Positions 34,662 to 50,142 are shown, counted from the first letter of the stretch. The stretch is DNA of 64,000 nt from Leptoclinus maculatus (GCA_032191485.1 JAVDOI010000006.1:12395850-12459849); one strand, 5' to 3'. Translations and numbers: made by a program. Notes: generated by a model from the letters alone, not told the origin.

Positions 34662-35147
34662 CGTCCGCTGCCCAGAGTTGATTTCCAAAGAGAGACCGTC
34701 ACATTGCACTCTTGAGCTGCCTCAAATCCTCACGGCTAGAGATGGGCTGTTAGGATGGAGGCAGAGTGCAGGCTTTGGTGGCGATTAGTAGAGATGATAT
34801 CACTGAGCTGAGTGCCGGTATATTACACTATACTTAATCAGGTTCCCAGAACCTTTGTTACCTCCTTTAATATGGGAACAATATGGCACTTAAAGCTACT
34901 GTATGGCTGGATCTGGAATATCTTTTAATTAGGCTAATATACTTTAAATTAATCCAAAAAAAGGCACATTGGTTGGAGATGCTTTCTAGCAGTTCTAGTC
35001 TCTCGAGTTACGCTAGCAGACACACAATCTTCGTTCTACAACAACACTGCCGTCTCGCTGCATTTCAAAAAGCATTTCACTTCCGTCTCGCTGCTGCAGA
35101 AGGTGACGACATTCAATAAGTTACCGGTCTCCGTGTCGGATACCTAC

Positions 35148-35289
35148 CGCTCTAGTAGCTTCCTCATAGTCGATCTTAAGGTTGGTCATAGCTTTGATGA
35201 TGGCCATAATGGACTGGATTGTGTTGCTGTAGACAACGGCTCTGTACTGCTTGCACTCATCTTCTGAGTATCCATCCTCGTGGATAATC
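35148..35289 (-). CDS. gnai2: gnai2 exon 3
   Basis: 142 bp, the conserved Gi length. Encodes IIHEDGYSEDECKQYRAVVY, then SNTIQSIMAIIKAMTNLKI and DYEEATRA. This is linker 1 and helix alpha-A of the helical domain. It follows a TTCTCAG acceptor and ends at a GTAGGT donor. Confidence 0.97.
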
Positions 35290-38200
35290 CTGAGAACAGA
35301 GACCAGAGGAAGGGAGGGGAAGAGCAAGAGAAGAAAAAAAAGATTAGTATGTAATTTAATGAAATTACAACGTCACAATGAAACACTACAAGGACGCTAA
35401 TACTTAAGGTTACTTGCATATAATGGTGTAAAATATTGACTAGACTTTTTCCCAAGATCTTGCAAAACATCTCATCTCATTATGAAAACGTTGTCCATTA
35501 TTTGTTACTATAAACCTAATTAAAAAGTGAAAATGTAATTGATATTTCATTAGATCCATCAAAAATGCCTTAGACCTCCATGTATGAGATCACAAATACT
35601 GCTAGTTTGGGGAACTGGGGAAATTCAGATGTTTTTGTATCTCTCAGCGAGAGGACACTAGAACAAATATTGACTTGCTTTCGGAGCTGTGGACAGAGAT
35701 GGAGAGAAAGAGGCATGTGGTTGAAAAAGCACGGGGCTGACACAGAGACTGCTGGGCAGGAAACCAAACAGAACCTTCTCCCTTGGCCTGTCACGGCCCA
35801 GAGACAAGAGTCGCACAGCCAGGGTGCTCATTGGTTGTGCGATGAGCTGAATGGGACCTCATTAAAATGCAAGGGAGCCCCCTGTGCAACAGTGTGGAGC
35901 TGCAGCCAAGAGCACTGAAAGCCTACAGTGTTTCCCCCCACATCCAAACAATACGTCCAATAATTCCATACAATCCTTTGATTGACTTGATCGTGGAGCA
36001 CTTTGCAAACTTTATTTATTTTAATTTAATTTGTATTCCTAAGAATTCTATCACAGTCTCACATTAGGTTGGCACGTGTGGACAAAGTGTAGCTGGACAC
36101 AAAGCGTGATATTGTGCCGTCTACACCTGAACACTTTAAATGTAGATTTCACTGATCTGATTGTATGACGTCATTCATCGTCATTGTATCACTGCACACT
36201 CACAAATCATGCTGACATTCGAACAATACCTAAATATTGGCAGTTTTAGAGCTGTGTGAAAGGATGAACTGCAGAACACTCCCAGTGAGTAATACTCTGG
36301 AAACCACTTCTAGGAAAACAGTATAACCAGATATTTCATATAACGCAAGATTAGATGTAATGTAGATGTAAAAACAAAACGTTGTGTTGTTGAAGATGGT
36401 CGTGGCTCCATGTTGGACATGCTGGGGTCTAGACTAGGGGTGTCAAACTCATCTTTGTTCATGAGCCATATAACAGCCAATCAGCAGAGGGCCTACTACT
36501 CTTATTAGAACAGTGCAACCCCCGGTGGACAATGAGGAAGAGCAATGTATTTAATTGAAAAACTTAAATGAATGACTTCATACTTTGAAAAGTAATCCAG
36601 TGGGCCGGATTGGACTCTCCGGCGGGCCAGTTCTGGCCCTCGGGCCGTATGTTTGACACCCCAGAGAACTAAGAAAGAAGAATGTTGCCATCCGATTTCA
36701 CTGTAACATGTTGGGTATGTTTAATTTATCCTTCGCACTGAATCAGACAAACTGAACTGAAAACGTGCCCTTTGTAATCATATTGTATAGACTTTGTAAA
36801 CTGCTTCCTCCTCATTTAAATATTTAATTGATGCCGCGTTAAAAATAGCGTGCAAGCATAGTGTCAACCAGGGGTACATTTTCAGTAGAATACAAAAAAC
36901 TTTTGATTAAATTGATATATCCCATTATTAATGCTGTCATATCCTGCGGCGGTCACATTTTTGTAAGCATAATTATCCTTTTTGTCACATCTAAGACTAG
37001 AGTCAACCGAAGGGATTTTTCTGAATTCTTCTCAAGAACTTCTAAACCAGATTAAAACACCATCATTAGTACAGCAGTTTCCTGTGACTCACAGAAGCAT
37101 AATGCATCCTTTTGTCAGAATTATGAATAGACAAATCCCACACATAGTATCTCTGAAATGTATTGTGTTCCATCTTACAAAAAAACACAACCATGGAAAA
37201 TCTGTGTGAGTCTAGTGTGGACCAAAATAATTCACTTGTACTCCTGTGTGACGAGACGACAGTGGTGTTGTGCTAAAGGGCTCGATAGACCTTTTAATAT
37301 GCCAGATCCAGATCCAGGGCCCTAATATTGTCTATGAATCATTTATGTCATTCATTTCTTGTGCTTTTCTTGCTATGGCACGTCAAAATGGAAAATAAAT
37401 CTATAAAAGTGGGTTTAAGCAACCTCAGTGAGTGGATTAAAACATGTGTACAGAAAATATAACTGGGCCATCTGGAGACGTCATCATCATCATCTGTGTT
37501 TTGTTTGTGAGTATATACATGTGTACATGTATAGCGGGGGTGCTTTTATTAATGATGTGTCAAAAGGAAACGCATCAAGCGTGTAGGTGTTCACTGACGT
37601 GTACATGCGAGAGTATTTTAGGGAACAGCGTCTCTCAGAGATTTATCAAATTGCTTCAGTGTAGCAACACCAAATAGGGAGACTAACGTTGAGTCATCAG
37701 CTGTGGAAATGCACATTTAGCAGCAGCTTCTCAACCCTCGTTTTAAGGACACGTAGGGAGTGTTTCAGAGAGACTGATAAGAGCGAACCTTCAAAGACAG
37801 AAAGGCAGCCGTGGAATTTATGCTTCACTACACAGTAAACGGAGATTAGGCAACTAAATACTAGACTGTAATTCCTTCCCTGCCAGTTGTCGCTGGCCAT
37901 GTCAGCTTGAACATATTCAGCCGTTTCTTTAATTGCCAAACTGGAAACTTTTAGAATTATTGATTTTACAACATCTTCCCCCAGTAAGTTTTAAGTGGCT
38001 CACTCTATCTTCATGTATTATTATGGTCTTCCTGGCATGATGTTTGTTTTATAAACATCCTTTGAGAAACCTTACGGACGGAAGCAAAAACAATCAGGAA
38101 ATGTTCCGACGCTGGTTCATCATGACATGACTCACTGCCTGTCCAACCTCTCAAATGTTGGGTACTTGTATAACTATTTCTGCTCATCATTGTAAATGAG

Positions 38201-39899
38201 AAATAAAACAAATCATAATTCACCAAATGCATGTTCAATTTCTTGGCTTGAATTGTTCCATACTTGGGTATGTATTTCAGTGTTGAGAAGCATTGAAAAT
38301 CATCTTTTGTTCAACCTGAATACCGTTGCCTGTCCTACCAAAGCCTTGTCAGATCAGTACAACAATGGTGGCCTTTCTTTGCCCGGATAATTCTGAATTG
38401 CACACTTGCAAAAACATGGCTGGGAACACATTGAATTAGCTGGTACCCAACAGGTACCGAGATGAACCCTGGTATCTGCTGTGTAGATTAGTACACATGT
38501 CAGAAGACATGTGTATTCTGCCCGGTGACTGGACTCCACAATCGATTTGGCCAATCACTTAACAACTGCTTCTCTCCTCCTTAATGCTGGTGATACGTGT
38601 CCATGGAGCAAAGCCTGTTAATGGCCTATTTCAGGCCTGCTGGCTCTGAGCCGAGCAGTGCCAAGCTAACTGGGCCAAACTCTATTCATTACTCATCGTA
38701 TCAGATAGATAAAAGACTGCATTTATCAGAGGGGGGGGGACTTCCCCGTATATAATGTCAGCTGCAGTGCAGAGGAGGATATAGCTTGCCTGTGTGTGTG
38801 TGTGTTTCCTAATAGAAACTATGCCATTTGGCACCTGCTTTACTTGAATTGAAATCATAAATATTCATATTTTGAAAGTGAAATTAGTTGCATCTTTTAT
38901 AGTTGAAATGTGCACAGTGACCACTTTCAGAGCTTCCGGCTGATCTAACTGATGTGGACCACAGAGACGATAACCCTCCCACATCTGGACTCATGCTTTC
39001 TGCTTTCCTCACATTATCTGTCCAGTCTCACTCTGGATTTTCAGTTAAACAACAACAACAACAAACACATTACATGCCAATAATATAAAGCTTGTGACAG
39101 GCCTCGACAATTTTGCTTGAGTTTAACAACAAAGAGTTTTCAATCAAACTATTGGACATGGGGTTTCTAACCGGTCTACATTAGACCTTTCTCTTGTGCT
39201 ATCACAGCAAAAAACATGTCTTACCTCACACAGTTGATGTATTTGATTAAAACCGAGTGTTTCAAGTCAGATAATAGGATCCCACATTAGTCAAATTAAG
39301 CACAAATTTTAAGCAAAACATTGGTAAAAGAAAATGCTAATTAATTAGCGGTTCCATCTACTACTGTAATACGAATTGTAAGGGGGCTAAGTCTGTTTAC
39401 AAGACAAGTCTGAAATCTCGGCCTAGTTCCTCATTAAGAGCTGAATATACCGCAGCATCGCAGCAAGTCATTTATCAAGAGGAACGCCACCTCTGGGGAA
39501 GTGCTCCACAAACTCAATACCCTCCACTATTAAGAGGCTGTTTCCATTATGACAATTATTCTTTTATTCCTGCGTTTGCATTCAGGTTTTTCTGTAATGC
39601 GCAAAATGAAAACATGGTTCATGGGAACATGGGAGCTGACGAAACATGGAAAGCACCAGAGATTCAAACCGAGGACATTTTGATGTGAGGCCACATTTGT
39701 GCTGCGCACTTGCTTCGATATCTACAAGTGAATGTGCTGCTATAATACTTCAGTGTAAGTGCATTCAGTAGATACTGATAATCTCATCAATGTTGGAAAA
39801 CCATTTATATGTAATTATTCCAAATAGATTTAATTGTGCTGTGAACCCATATTGTCAGAGATGATGGGAGGAAAAGCAAAACAAAGAGCAGTCACTCAC
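35290..39899 (-). other. gnai2: gnai2 intron 2
   Basis: 4610 bp. It holds a small hAT-type MITE (36437-36662); otherwise nothing recognised. Confidence 0.9.
36437..36662. mobile_element. Short hAT/Charlie-type MITE
   Basis: About 225 bp bounded by GGGGTGTCAAACTCAT on the left and ATGTTTGACACCCC on the right, the familiar terminal repeat of many hAT-Charlie-like elements. The interior has the typical GGGCC-rich right half (GTGGGCCGGATTGGACT, GGGCCGTATG). I did not find an exact 8-bp target duplication. Confidence 0.8.
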
Positions 39900-39942
39900 T
39901 TCATCTGCTTCACAATGGTGCTCTTGCCCGACTCTCCAGCAC
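39900..39942 (-). CDS. gnai2: gnai2 exon 2 (P-loop)
   Basis: 43 bp, the conserved tiny exon. Encodes AGESGKSTIVKQMK with split Gly and Lys codons, giving the phosphate-binding GAGESGKS once joined to exon 1. Acceptor TCTGCAG, donor GTGAGT. Exon 1 (MGC lipidation site and helix alpha-N, 118 coding nt) is not found between here and the right edge. Confidence 0.97.
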
Positions 39943-40396
39943 CTGCAGAGAGAACAAAAACAGGCAAAAGGTTAAAAATACACTCCCGTCGGCTGAGAAA
40001 TGTAAACAGGCAGCCAGCGAGGCCGCCTCACATCTGGACCCTTGTCTTGCTCCCCTCCCTTTACCTCCCAGTCTTGCCTGCAGCTCGCCAAGAGATCTCA
40101 TTTTCATCCTGGACAGACCTCCTGCTCTCTCTTACTGTACAGGGATTCTGCTCCTTCACTTCTATCTGTAGTCTGAATTCAAATGGTAATACAGAGCTCT
40201 CTCAACCTCGAAAAAGGAACAAAAGCCAGCTGCCACCATACTCCCATCTTCTTATTACGCCGCTTTATTATTGTTAACATTTTGATGCAAACATCTTGCA
40301 CTGACAGGATATGGGCTTTTCTTATCCACTGCTATGTTTATTCTAATAGCCTGAGGCCAGAGAGAGCGCATCTGCCACAAGGAATCTAACACTACA

Positions 40397-40419
40397 CTAC
40401 ACACACACACACACACACC
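40397..40419. repeat. CA dinucleotide microsatellite
   Basis: About 11 CA units in gnai2 intron 1. Confidence 0.93.
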
Positions 40420-41370
40420 CAGGGGTGACTGTCAGTGTACTTTCCATTCGTACTCGCCTGGGGTCTTTCTGGGATGACCCTCAAAATACACTACTACGCA
40501 GCATGCGGCACAGCGAGGCCTCTGGGTAGGAATGGGCAAAGATAGTTTCCATGGACAGCTGTCAGCTCAGACTCCTTCGTGGTATAAGAGCTCAGACTGG
40601 CTGATAAGAGCACAAACGTGTGGTTTGCTTTGAAATAAAGACAGTTTATACAAATATCCAACAGATTTCGACAGTCTAAAGGTGTGGCTGTGTATCAAGG
40701 GCGAACAAATGTGACCAAAAATGTAACAAAACCCAAAGGGTCTGGGTGGGTGATTTGACCTCCAGACACATTGTGACATTCTACATTTTACATCCACCTC
40801 ATGCTTCTGAAGTGCCGACCGTCCCCACCAAGCAGTTTGCAAATCACACTGTCCATCTGCTGTACAGTCTGGGGGCGATATTGTTAAGCAGAAGGAAAAG
40901 AAACGCTCTCTCCCTCTCTGGCTCACTGAATACCTTGAAATCAAAACTGTAAACAGATTCCCTAATGAAAGAAAAAGTGAAATAACTAAGATGCCGACTG
41001 AATGAGCAGTGTGCATTCCATATGAATCCAGCTGTAGATGGAATACTTTGCCGTGAATAATTCATACGTGCCACTACAGACGGGCTTTGTTTAATTTAAG
41101 CTGGTTAAAACCACAATATTGGTTTAAAGCCAAAAGGCCATCAAAACAGTTGTCTCATAAAACTCCACACACTAAATCTATTAGGTTTAAGCACTAATAT
41201 GGCAAACTAATCATTTTGTACAACACAGCAAAACATACAAAACAGAGTTTGTTCCTGGAGCCTCTGTGGCTCAGAAGTAGATATGAGAGTCTGGAGATAA
41301 ACTGCCAGAACATACATTCTAGACCTGTGATTTCATAAATCTGACTGAGCTAGCGGGCATTTCTCTCATC

Positions 41371-41562
<192 letters not shown>

Positions 41563-42334
41563 AGTAAACATGCCCTTTGGAGTTTGTCCAGTGAACCTGA
41601 AGCTGCTAACAGTGACGAGACGAGCGGTGACGTTTGTCACATACCTTGGTGCCACTGCCGCTTTGGTTTGCAAATAGGTAGCAGCTCTCTTTATTGTATA
41701 ATGCAAATACACTTTAGCTCTTGGTAGACTTTGAATATTCTCAATTTTCAAGCCTTCGCATGTGGAATACGTCTGTTCCTCAGACCGTACTTTTGAGTAT
41801 TGAGTGGGGTTTTATGTACACCCCCAAAAACATGAACAATGCATTGCTGCTACAGTAATCCTTGTAATGAGTACTTCAGCGACCACAATGTACTGTACAC
41901 ACACATTAATGCAGAGGCCAGTGACATCTTGCACTGCACCGTTTCACTTTAATATTGCATTGTTGCTCGCTGGCGGTAAAAGGCTGCCAACAACTGTACG
42001 AGCGCTTGTACACCATAAGATGGTTTGTAGAAATCCTACAGGACTGGACACACTTCTTTTCTACTAATCAATCCTTTAACTGGATGAAACACACATTTAG
42101 CTGTGGGACTGCTGAGGACGCCGTCACTGATGTGATACGTGTGCAATCCCTGTCAAGATTGGGCAATACGCATGTTTGTTGCTGGTGGTTATGTGGGGAG
42201 AACTCAGGGCCTGACGACAGTTGGACTCATCCCACTGATCCTGTCGCTATTACACAACACCCTCTGCCTGATCTGTGGCTAATGTTGCATTAGCACCATC
42301 GCTCCCTTTGGACCGTGGAGGCTCAGGACTGCAG

Positions 42335-42684
<350 letters not shown>

Positions 42685-42994
42685 CATTTTCACATGCCCT
42701 ATTGATACTAGTACGTTCCAAAGATTGTTTGGAAGAAATTGAATGACTCAGTGCTGAAGAAGCACGGCTTCTCTCTCCAGTAAGCTTCAACCTCCAACTG
42801 GTGGCCTTGGTGACTGAATAGTCATCATCAAGTCTCACACAGTGCCAAAGTAGAAGAAACCAAAAGCTTTCAGCACGAACAGCGCACAAATAAAATCAAG
42901 ACTTAAACTAAACTTAAACTTGATCCGACCTAAAATATAACTAAACAGACCTGTAACCCATCCCTTCTAAAAATCAAACTGGACTGACACGAAG

Positions 42995-43040
42995 ACGAAG
43001 ATGAAATGAGATGACATGAGATGAAATGAGATGAAATGAT
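42995..43040. repeat. Short tandem repeat of GAGATGAAAT units
   Basis: About four imperfect 10-bp units (GAGATGAAAT/GAGATGACAT). Confidence 0.8.
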
Positions 43041-46000
43041 GCGTTGAACTAAACAGTTTGACCAGGACACAGAGGAATCAAGACTGTTTGTGCAGAGCAG
43101 GGGATGAAGAAACGTTGAGTCTTTAGGAAAATAAATAATGTCCACTGCCTAGCAACTGGGCAACACGTACGCCAGTTGTGGTCGTCTTTGAGTCATGGTA
43201 GAATGGGGAGAAAAAACAGGCAGAGGAGGAAAAATAGAGGAGAGACGGTTCAGTCCTCAATTTAACTTGAATGAGACGAGTAAGCTTCTATATGTCTATC
43301 ACAACTCCTTTACCCTCACTAATAAAATACAAAAGATGATGAAAATGGATAAAAAGGAGGACAAATGTTAGTGTGTGCATGCTTACATATCGTCTCTCTG
43401 CGTGTGCTTTGGGAAGAAGGGAGTATTGGCATGAAGATATGCATAACTAGGATAAATCAGCGGGGGAATTTGTAAATCTCCCAGCAGGACTCAGGAAATT
43501 GCCTGATTACAGATGGGTTCCAATGTGACTGGCAGACAGGCAGTGCCAAACAGGGAGACGGGTACCGGGAGAGCCCACAGGATTAACGGGGTCCAGCTGC
43601 GGACTGGATTCACAGTGTGGAGGTGTCATTAACAGAGACGCAACCAGGTCACATGACAGTCCCGCTAAGAGGACGGTCCTTTATGGATGCATTCCCTACA
43701 CACATGACATCGGCACATACAAACAGGAGCAGTTTGAATCAAGTCCCAGGTGGTACAATAAGTACACCTGTTCCCTCTGAGATGAGAAGCTGCTGGGAAT
43801 GAAATACTGTTATCATTATTATACCAGGGGGAATCTGCCAGCTCCCTCTGTGCAAACAGGTGGTTTTGGAGAATCTTGTCCCGTTGCCTACAGATTCTAC
43901 GTGAAGAATCTCTTTACAGAGATTCGGGGAAAAGTGATAATAAAGAATAAAGAATAAAGGTGTCATATCCTCAAAAGTGAGCAGTGGCCATCAGCCCGAA
44001 GGAAGCAAAAAGGAAGCAAAAACCACCTGAACATGTGCTGAGGGCTGGAGAACAGGGCCAGCAAGTTCAGATTTACACTCATTTTTTCACTTTAACTGTG
44101 AAACCTAAATCCAAATAAGGAATGTTTGGTTTTCTTTTGCAGAAATATGATCTGAGAGAAGAACTGACTAAGCTTTTATCGACTCACACATTTGACTAGT
44201 GATGATACTCGTCGGAGAGGAAGAAGTGTGCCAGCCAGCTCTTCTGTGAGAAACCCTGGCACGCTCGCACCGTCTCTGGAGTTTCGTTATTCAGTGAAGC
44301 ATGATGAAACTGACAAGTCCGGACATAAAGGGAGGAAAGAGTGAAGGGCACTTCACTGGTACGCCCACTGTTCTGTGTCAAGACTGAGGATGAACAGCTT
44401 TAAACTAATCAACGTGTTACTTCATCTTCCAGCAGTGCCTATGTGTTGCATCAGCATCACGCAGCGACAGCCTTATCAAGTTTAAAATGTTACCGGTTTT
44501 CAAAAAGGTCTACCTCCTATGGTACGCTGCTCTGAGTGAATACATGTGCATGTGTGTGAAGCATCCTGGTGGGACTGGGAGCAGGACACAAAGGAAGCAG
44601 TGTGAACCCCTGCTAGCTGAGAACACAGCCCCGCTGTTGATGTTTAGGCCTGGACCGTTCAAACACAGCTCAACACAAGCTACTCACACAAGCTCCGCCT
44701 CCTATCAGTCAGCATGACAACTGCCTTCAACAGCCACAGCAAACCGTTTCATGGCCGCGAGCAAAGAGAAAAGGCTTGAGGGTGACGTGACTAAAGAAGT
44801 TCAGTCTCCCTGCTGATGAGAGGAACACGTGTTCAAACTGTGACTCGCTTTCAGACAAGCAGAAATAAAGACTTGTGGTTTTTGTCATAGCGTCCAGCAG
44901 TGAACCCACAGATTTCCTCACAGCTTTAGAAAAAACAACAATATCAGGGGATGTGTATCTTTAAAGCCTCATTTCTGATATTGAATTTCCGTTATTGATT
45001 AGGGAAAGTGAAGTTCAATTCTATTGTGTGTATTACAAAAGACACATTTTAATGCATCAGTCCAGCTGAAGAAGATGTGCACACAATAGGAAAGTATTAC
45101 GGTGCATTTTTCATTTAGCCTCTCTCTCTCTTCCTAGCTGATAGCAAGTGCTCAGTAATAGTTCGGCCTAATGAGAGTTACAACGTGAACACAGTGTGAG
45201 CACAACAACCCAAACGCCACTACGATATAATAAAATCCAATTGAACCATTCTTCTGGAAGTCAATAGTAATATTGTGAGTGGGTTGTTTGATACTGCTCC
45301 TCCAGTATGTTCACAAAGTCCACATTCAAACATGCTTTTAGCTTTATAGACTGCCTTTGTGCAACCAGCAAATGTACTGAAAAATTAATAATGCTTCGGC
45401 TCTGAAGTGTGAAAAATGAATGCTGCATGCTTTAATGAGACAATTAGTGGACTGGCTCTGATGCTGCCACTGTGAAGAGAAAGTTCAGTAATAAACAAAG
45501 AGGAAGTTGAATGTAACATTGGAAAGAGGCAGAGCACAAGGATACTTTCTTAAGTCAGGCTCATTCGTCCACCAGATCCATAATGGAATGTCCCTGCGGT
45601 CCTTCCCGTCCTCACTTCAGAGCAGATCTGCTGAATAAATCAATACCTGAACCCTCGGTGACAGGCTGACCCATGAATACCAAATCTGCACTCGCTTTTA
45701 AGCCCAACTCTGACGACACTAGAGGAAGACACTGGATGTCATGTGGTTTTCAAATCAATATACACTTGGGGAAACTGAACGCTGTTTAGCATATTTTAAT
45801 GTGATTTCTCCTCCTTTTTTAGCATGCTGTGTGGTGGCAGTGCAGAGAAGGGTCGCTTCATTGTTAGACATTGCCTCTCATGAACTCGAGACTTTTCACA
45901 GTCTCTTCTCTCGCTCTCAGCACCCCGAGACTCGAATAAACACAACGAGAGGCTTGAATTACAACAATCTCCCCGTTAATATACAGCACACTAAGCATAC

Positions 46001-46532
46001 AGGGGGAAAGTGATGAGGCAGCTAGTGTTAATGCCAAGACGAGTAAGTAAAGTGATGAAGGAAAGCAATGGGAATTCAAGGAAACGGAGGGAGAGAAGAT
46101 GGGGACAGGGTTAAAGAAGACAATAAAAACGCTGAGTTGGCAAACTCCAGCCTGCAGCAGGATCCAGTGAGACGACACTACTCGCTGTACTAAACTTTCT
46201 GACACTCTCATCTCTTACGCAACAAAATAGACTTCATCACTTATCCATCTCCCCACTAGTCACTCTCTCTTTATCCTAGAATCCAATTAATATCAATTCC
46301 CATCATTTTTCAAACTCTCCCTCCCACTGTTCTCGGACGCCTACACACCAGCCGCGAGGCGGCCCGACGCCGCCTGTTCCTCTCTGCTACGTGTGGAGAG
46401 AAATGTGCCAATCCAGACTCGAGACCAGAGGCCCTCTGAGAGACACATGTGTCACTTCCTATTCTCAGATCCAATCAAAGGAGGAAATGGAAGCAGCTTG
46501 TATAAATGCATGTACACTTAAGAACAGAAAAT

Positions 46533-46533
<1 letters not shown>

Positions 46534-46568
<35 letters not shown>
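46534..46568. repeat. CA dinucleotide microsatellite
   Basis: About 17 CA units in gnai2 intron 1. Confidence 0.96.
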
Positions 46569-46571
<3 letters not shown>

Positions 46572-49500
46572 CGGGCGTATCGGTCTGTTTGAAAGACAGG
46601 GACGGAGAGATGCAGTCTCCTTCAACAGATGGCCACCATGCCTCGGGCTCAGAGCGAGCCTGGACCGCACGCCGACAACTGCTGCCAAAGAAGAGAGGGA
46701 TGAGAAGCAAAGAAGACCAAATCTACTTCCTCTGTGTATATTGAGTGAATGTGAGGCAAGAGTAGAGAAGGTGGATGTAGATGCATTTGATGACAATTCT
46801 GAGAATTTACCTCAACAAATTAGGCAGCCACATAAACTATCGAAAGATTAGTAATTAAATGTTTTCAGAGGAAGGGCTGCAAGGAATCAGTTTGGGAGAA
46901 CTCAGACCTTCAACATGTTTTAATGTTTTATGGCAAGGCTCTGCTCATGTTCAAACTCGATTGATGATTAACCTCGTCAATTCAAGGCATGAGAAAGAAC
47001 GGATAACTAAAATACATAGTGCATTTTGACGTTCGGAAAATCAATACATGGAGCTGGAGGCACTGTGTGGTGGTAGTCCTCCTGCAGAGGTTATTAGTCA
47101 CAAAAGAACCACTTCCTGAGCAATTAGATGGTGTAAAGATTAACCAATCCATATGAGAAAATTAGGAGGGGAGAGAAGAGGAGAAGGAAAAAAGGAGACC
47201 GCCTTTAAATTTGTCAGAGATGGTGTAAAAAAAAACAACAACACACAAATAAGAGGTAAAGTTAGTGAGGAAATCAATACAATTCAAGTATCTAGTCTCG
47301 GTGTGATTCATAGTGTATATCTGTATTGTTTTTGGAATTGGATTGCAGAGCCATAGACGTGTTGTAGAGTCGTAAAGGTTAGACTACAAATGGCTGGCTA
47401 CCAGCAATACACCTTGTTAAGCTTGAAGGCAAAGGATGCTGCACAGACATCCTCTTTCCGTCAATACGAGACTGGAGCGCAGACGGTTTGCCGAGAGAGG
47501 AAGCGCAAATATAGGAGGGGGGGGGGGGATAATAACACTCAAGTATTGTGTTGAAATGTGTCTGGCAAAAGTGCAGCTGATAACAAAGCATGCATGTTCC
47601 GACATGCTACTCTGGAACAAGATGTCTGTCTCCTTATTCCCAGTGAGGGATGTGGAGAGACAATGAAGGAGTCAGCAGCTGGTTGTATGATGGACTAGTA
47701 ATCGTAGAGATTACTCACTTTCACCCGTCTGCAGGTGCTGCCGTATCTCTTGACAGCTGGATAAGGACCCAAATAACATGTCAAAATTATGTCCATCTTA
47801 TTTTTCTAGTCAAAGATCAGCCGTAATGACAAAAAATCCTACATTACGTTCTTTAGCGAGATACGATTGTGACGCGAGTATCTTCAGTAATGTAGCGTCG
47901 TGCGTCGGCAGTTTTGATGGGACAAAGAATCAGAGGAGACATAACGTTTCTTTACACAGAAAAAAGCAACATTCTCAACTCCCCTGGAAACTGGCTTCTT
48001 TAAAAAGGTCTTTTCTACACATGCAGCACACAAAGAGAGACTTGTCAAGGTAATTAGGAAATGATATGTTTCCTTAATTGGATAGATTGAAAGCTGGACG
48101 TAGAGCAGGTAATGTATCTAAACCACCTGCTTTCAAGGTCTACGGGGAGGGGAGGCCGGGGCCCGCTGAGACTGAAAAATAAAACAGAGGGAGGAGAAAG
48201 TCAGCGGGGGTCAAAAAAAGCAAAGATGTGGATGGGAGACTGAGATGAGAGGGACAGCAGACCATTAATCATAGCAGAGAGGATCAACTGAGGAGAGTGA
48301 GAAGGTGGAGAGAGGAGAGGAGGAGAGAGAGAGGTGGCCTTAAGAGACCCTGAGAGGACGCTATAGATGGAGGTCTTCCTGAGAGGGGGCCAAAGTAACT
48401 GCCGGGTTTTCGGCCGGAGCTGCCGATGATTGAAACAACCTTGAAATCCACCACACCAAAGAGTAGACAAGCGCATAAGAATCAAATGTAGAAACACTAC
48501 GGAACAGGGACGCTCCGATCAATCGGGCACCGATCTGAGTCAGCTGACATTTATTACAAATGACTCAATCGTGCTCTTTAAATTTGCTGATGAGAAAAAA
48601 AAATAGGTGAGGTCTCTCCTCGCTCATTTATTTCTGTGTCTCCTCCTGCCTCATTTCATCAGCTCTGAATGATAACAGCGAAACCTTTTCGACAGAGCTG
48701 TGAGCAGGAGCGGCTATCAGGCCGGCTGCAGTGCCGGGAGCAGTAATCACAGCTCGCCAGATGGAAGGAATTCATAATTGATGGCGATTTTCAAACTGTT
48801 TGCAGGGATGAAGAAGAGTCGAGCAGAGGGAAGGCTGGAAGTCTGCAGCCCAGTGGGCTTTTCGTAATGTGCCGTAACATCTGGAGCAGGCCTCCTCGGC
48901 CGCGGCCCACGGCGCTACTAGCAAATAAACACGTTCGTTTCCCAATAAAGGATGACCTACACTTCACAAAAACTACCAAGGTGGGCTTCTGTGATGATTA
49001 ACATACTGTAGTAGTGATTTTAAAAAGTCCCAAAATGACTGTATAGCTTGCTAACCAATGGATTCAGCCAACTGCACTGCAGAACAACCTCAGCTGCTCA
49101 TTTGAACGTGTTTTAAGCATTTGACATCAATGGAAACTGAAATCTATTTGCAAAGAGACACACGCATACAGTATGTATTTTGCTCCCTCTAAACACTTCC
49201 ATAACACAGCTGTACTGCAAGTGATTACTGTGTATACCTTTCATTTGTATCAGTAAATAGATCTGTGCTAGCGAGTTATTCAAGTCAATTTCACATTTCA
49301 CAGAATCACTCAAAAAAGAATAAGGCCTACAAAACACGCACGTGTCGCAAATCAGACACCGAGATCATTGTATCTGCTGAGGCATGCGTGTCTTTTGTCT
49401 CCAGCATCCTCTCTCCATTTTGACGCCTATAATTGGATCAGAGCTTATACATCTCGCAGGCATCGCGCGTATTGAAAGACAATCCCTCTGCATACAAAAA

Positions 49501-50141
49501 CACACATGGGCACACACAAACACACACACGCACCAGCTAACAGGCATGTTATCCTTCATCTGAAGCAGCACTATGGTCTACAGCCAGGGTCAGACACGGA
49601 CTTAATACATCATGCAGATGTTCGATCTGCTGCAATGAACAGAAAACACACTCAAACACGTCTTTAAAAAGGATAAAGCAGCATCCAAATACGTCTCTGC
49701 CTGCTACTAAGCAATGCGACAGAACTTCCTGTGTGCCTTTATGATATTTGATATTATCGCATCACATTCCTCCTCCCTCTCCGTCTCTCTGCATGTTTGT
49801 TCTGTGCTTCACATATCTGGATTTAACTCGATTGGAACATTAATGCTTGGTGTTAATCTTGGATTACAACAACACTTGGTGGCGTTTTTTAAATCTTTTT
49901 TTCATAGTATAAAGGCAAAATGTGTTCCTTTGCATATCTCCCTCCCAAACAATTGAGAAATATCAAATACCTCAAAGTAATCCGTAACTGCAAGCTCCCC
50001 CCATCACACGTGTGTCAACAGATTACATGGGGGGGGCCCCCCTTCTAAGCCACTCCACACTCACAGGAGGAGCCACTTCACACTATCGTCTCTTGAACCT
50101 CAGCCTCTCTTCCAGTAGCAAAACAAAGCCTGGAGCTTAGC

Positions 50142-50142
<1 letters not shown>

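Larger units (their letters stand above)
32742..35147 (-). other. gnai2: gnai2 intron 3
   Basis: 2406 bp, containing AT (33810-33866) and CA (34626-34658) microsatellites. Nothing else recognised. Confidence 0.9.
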
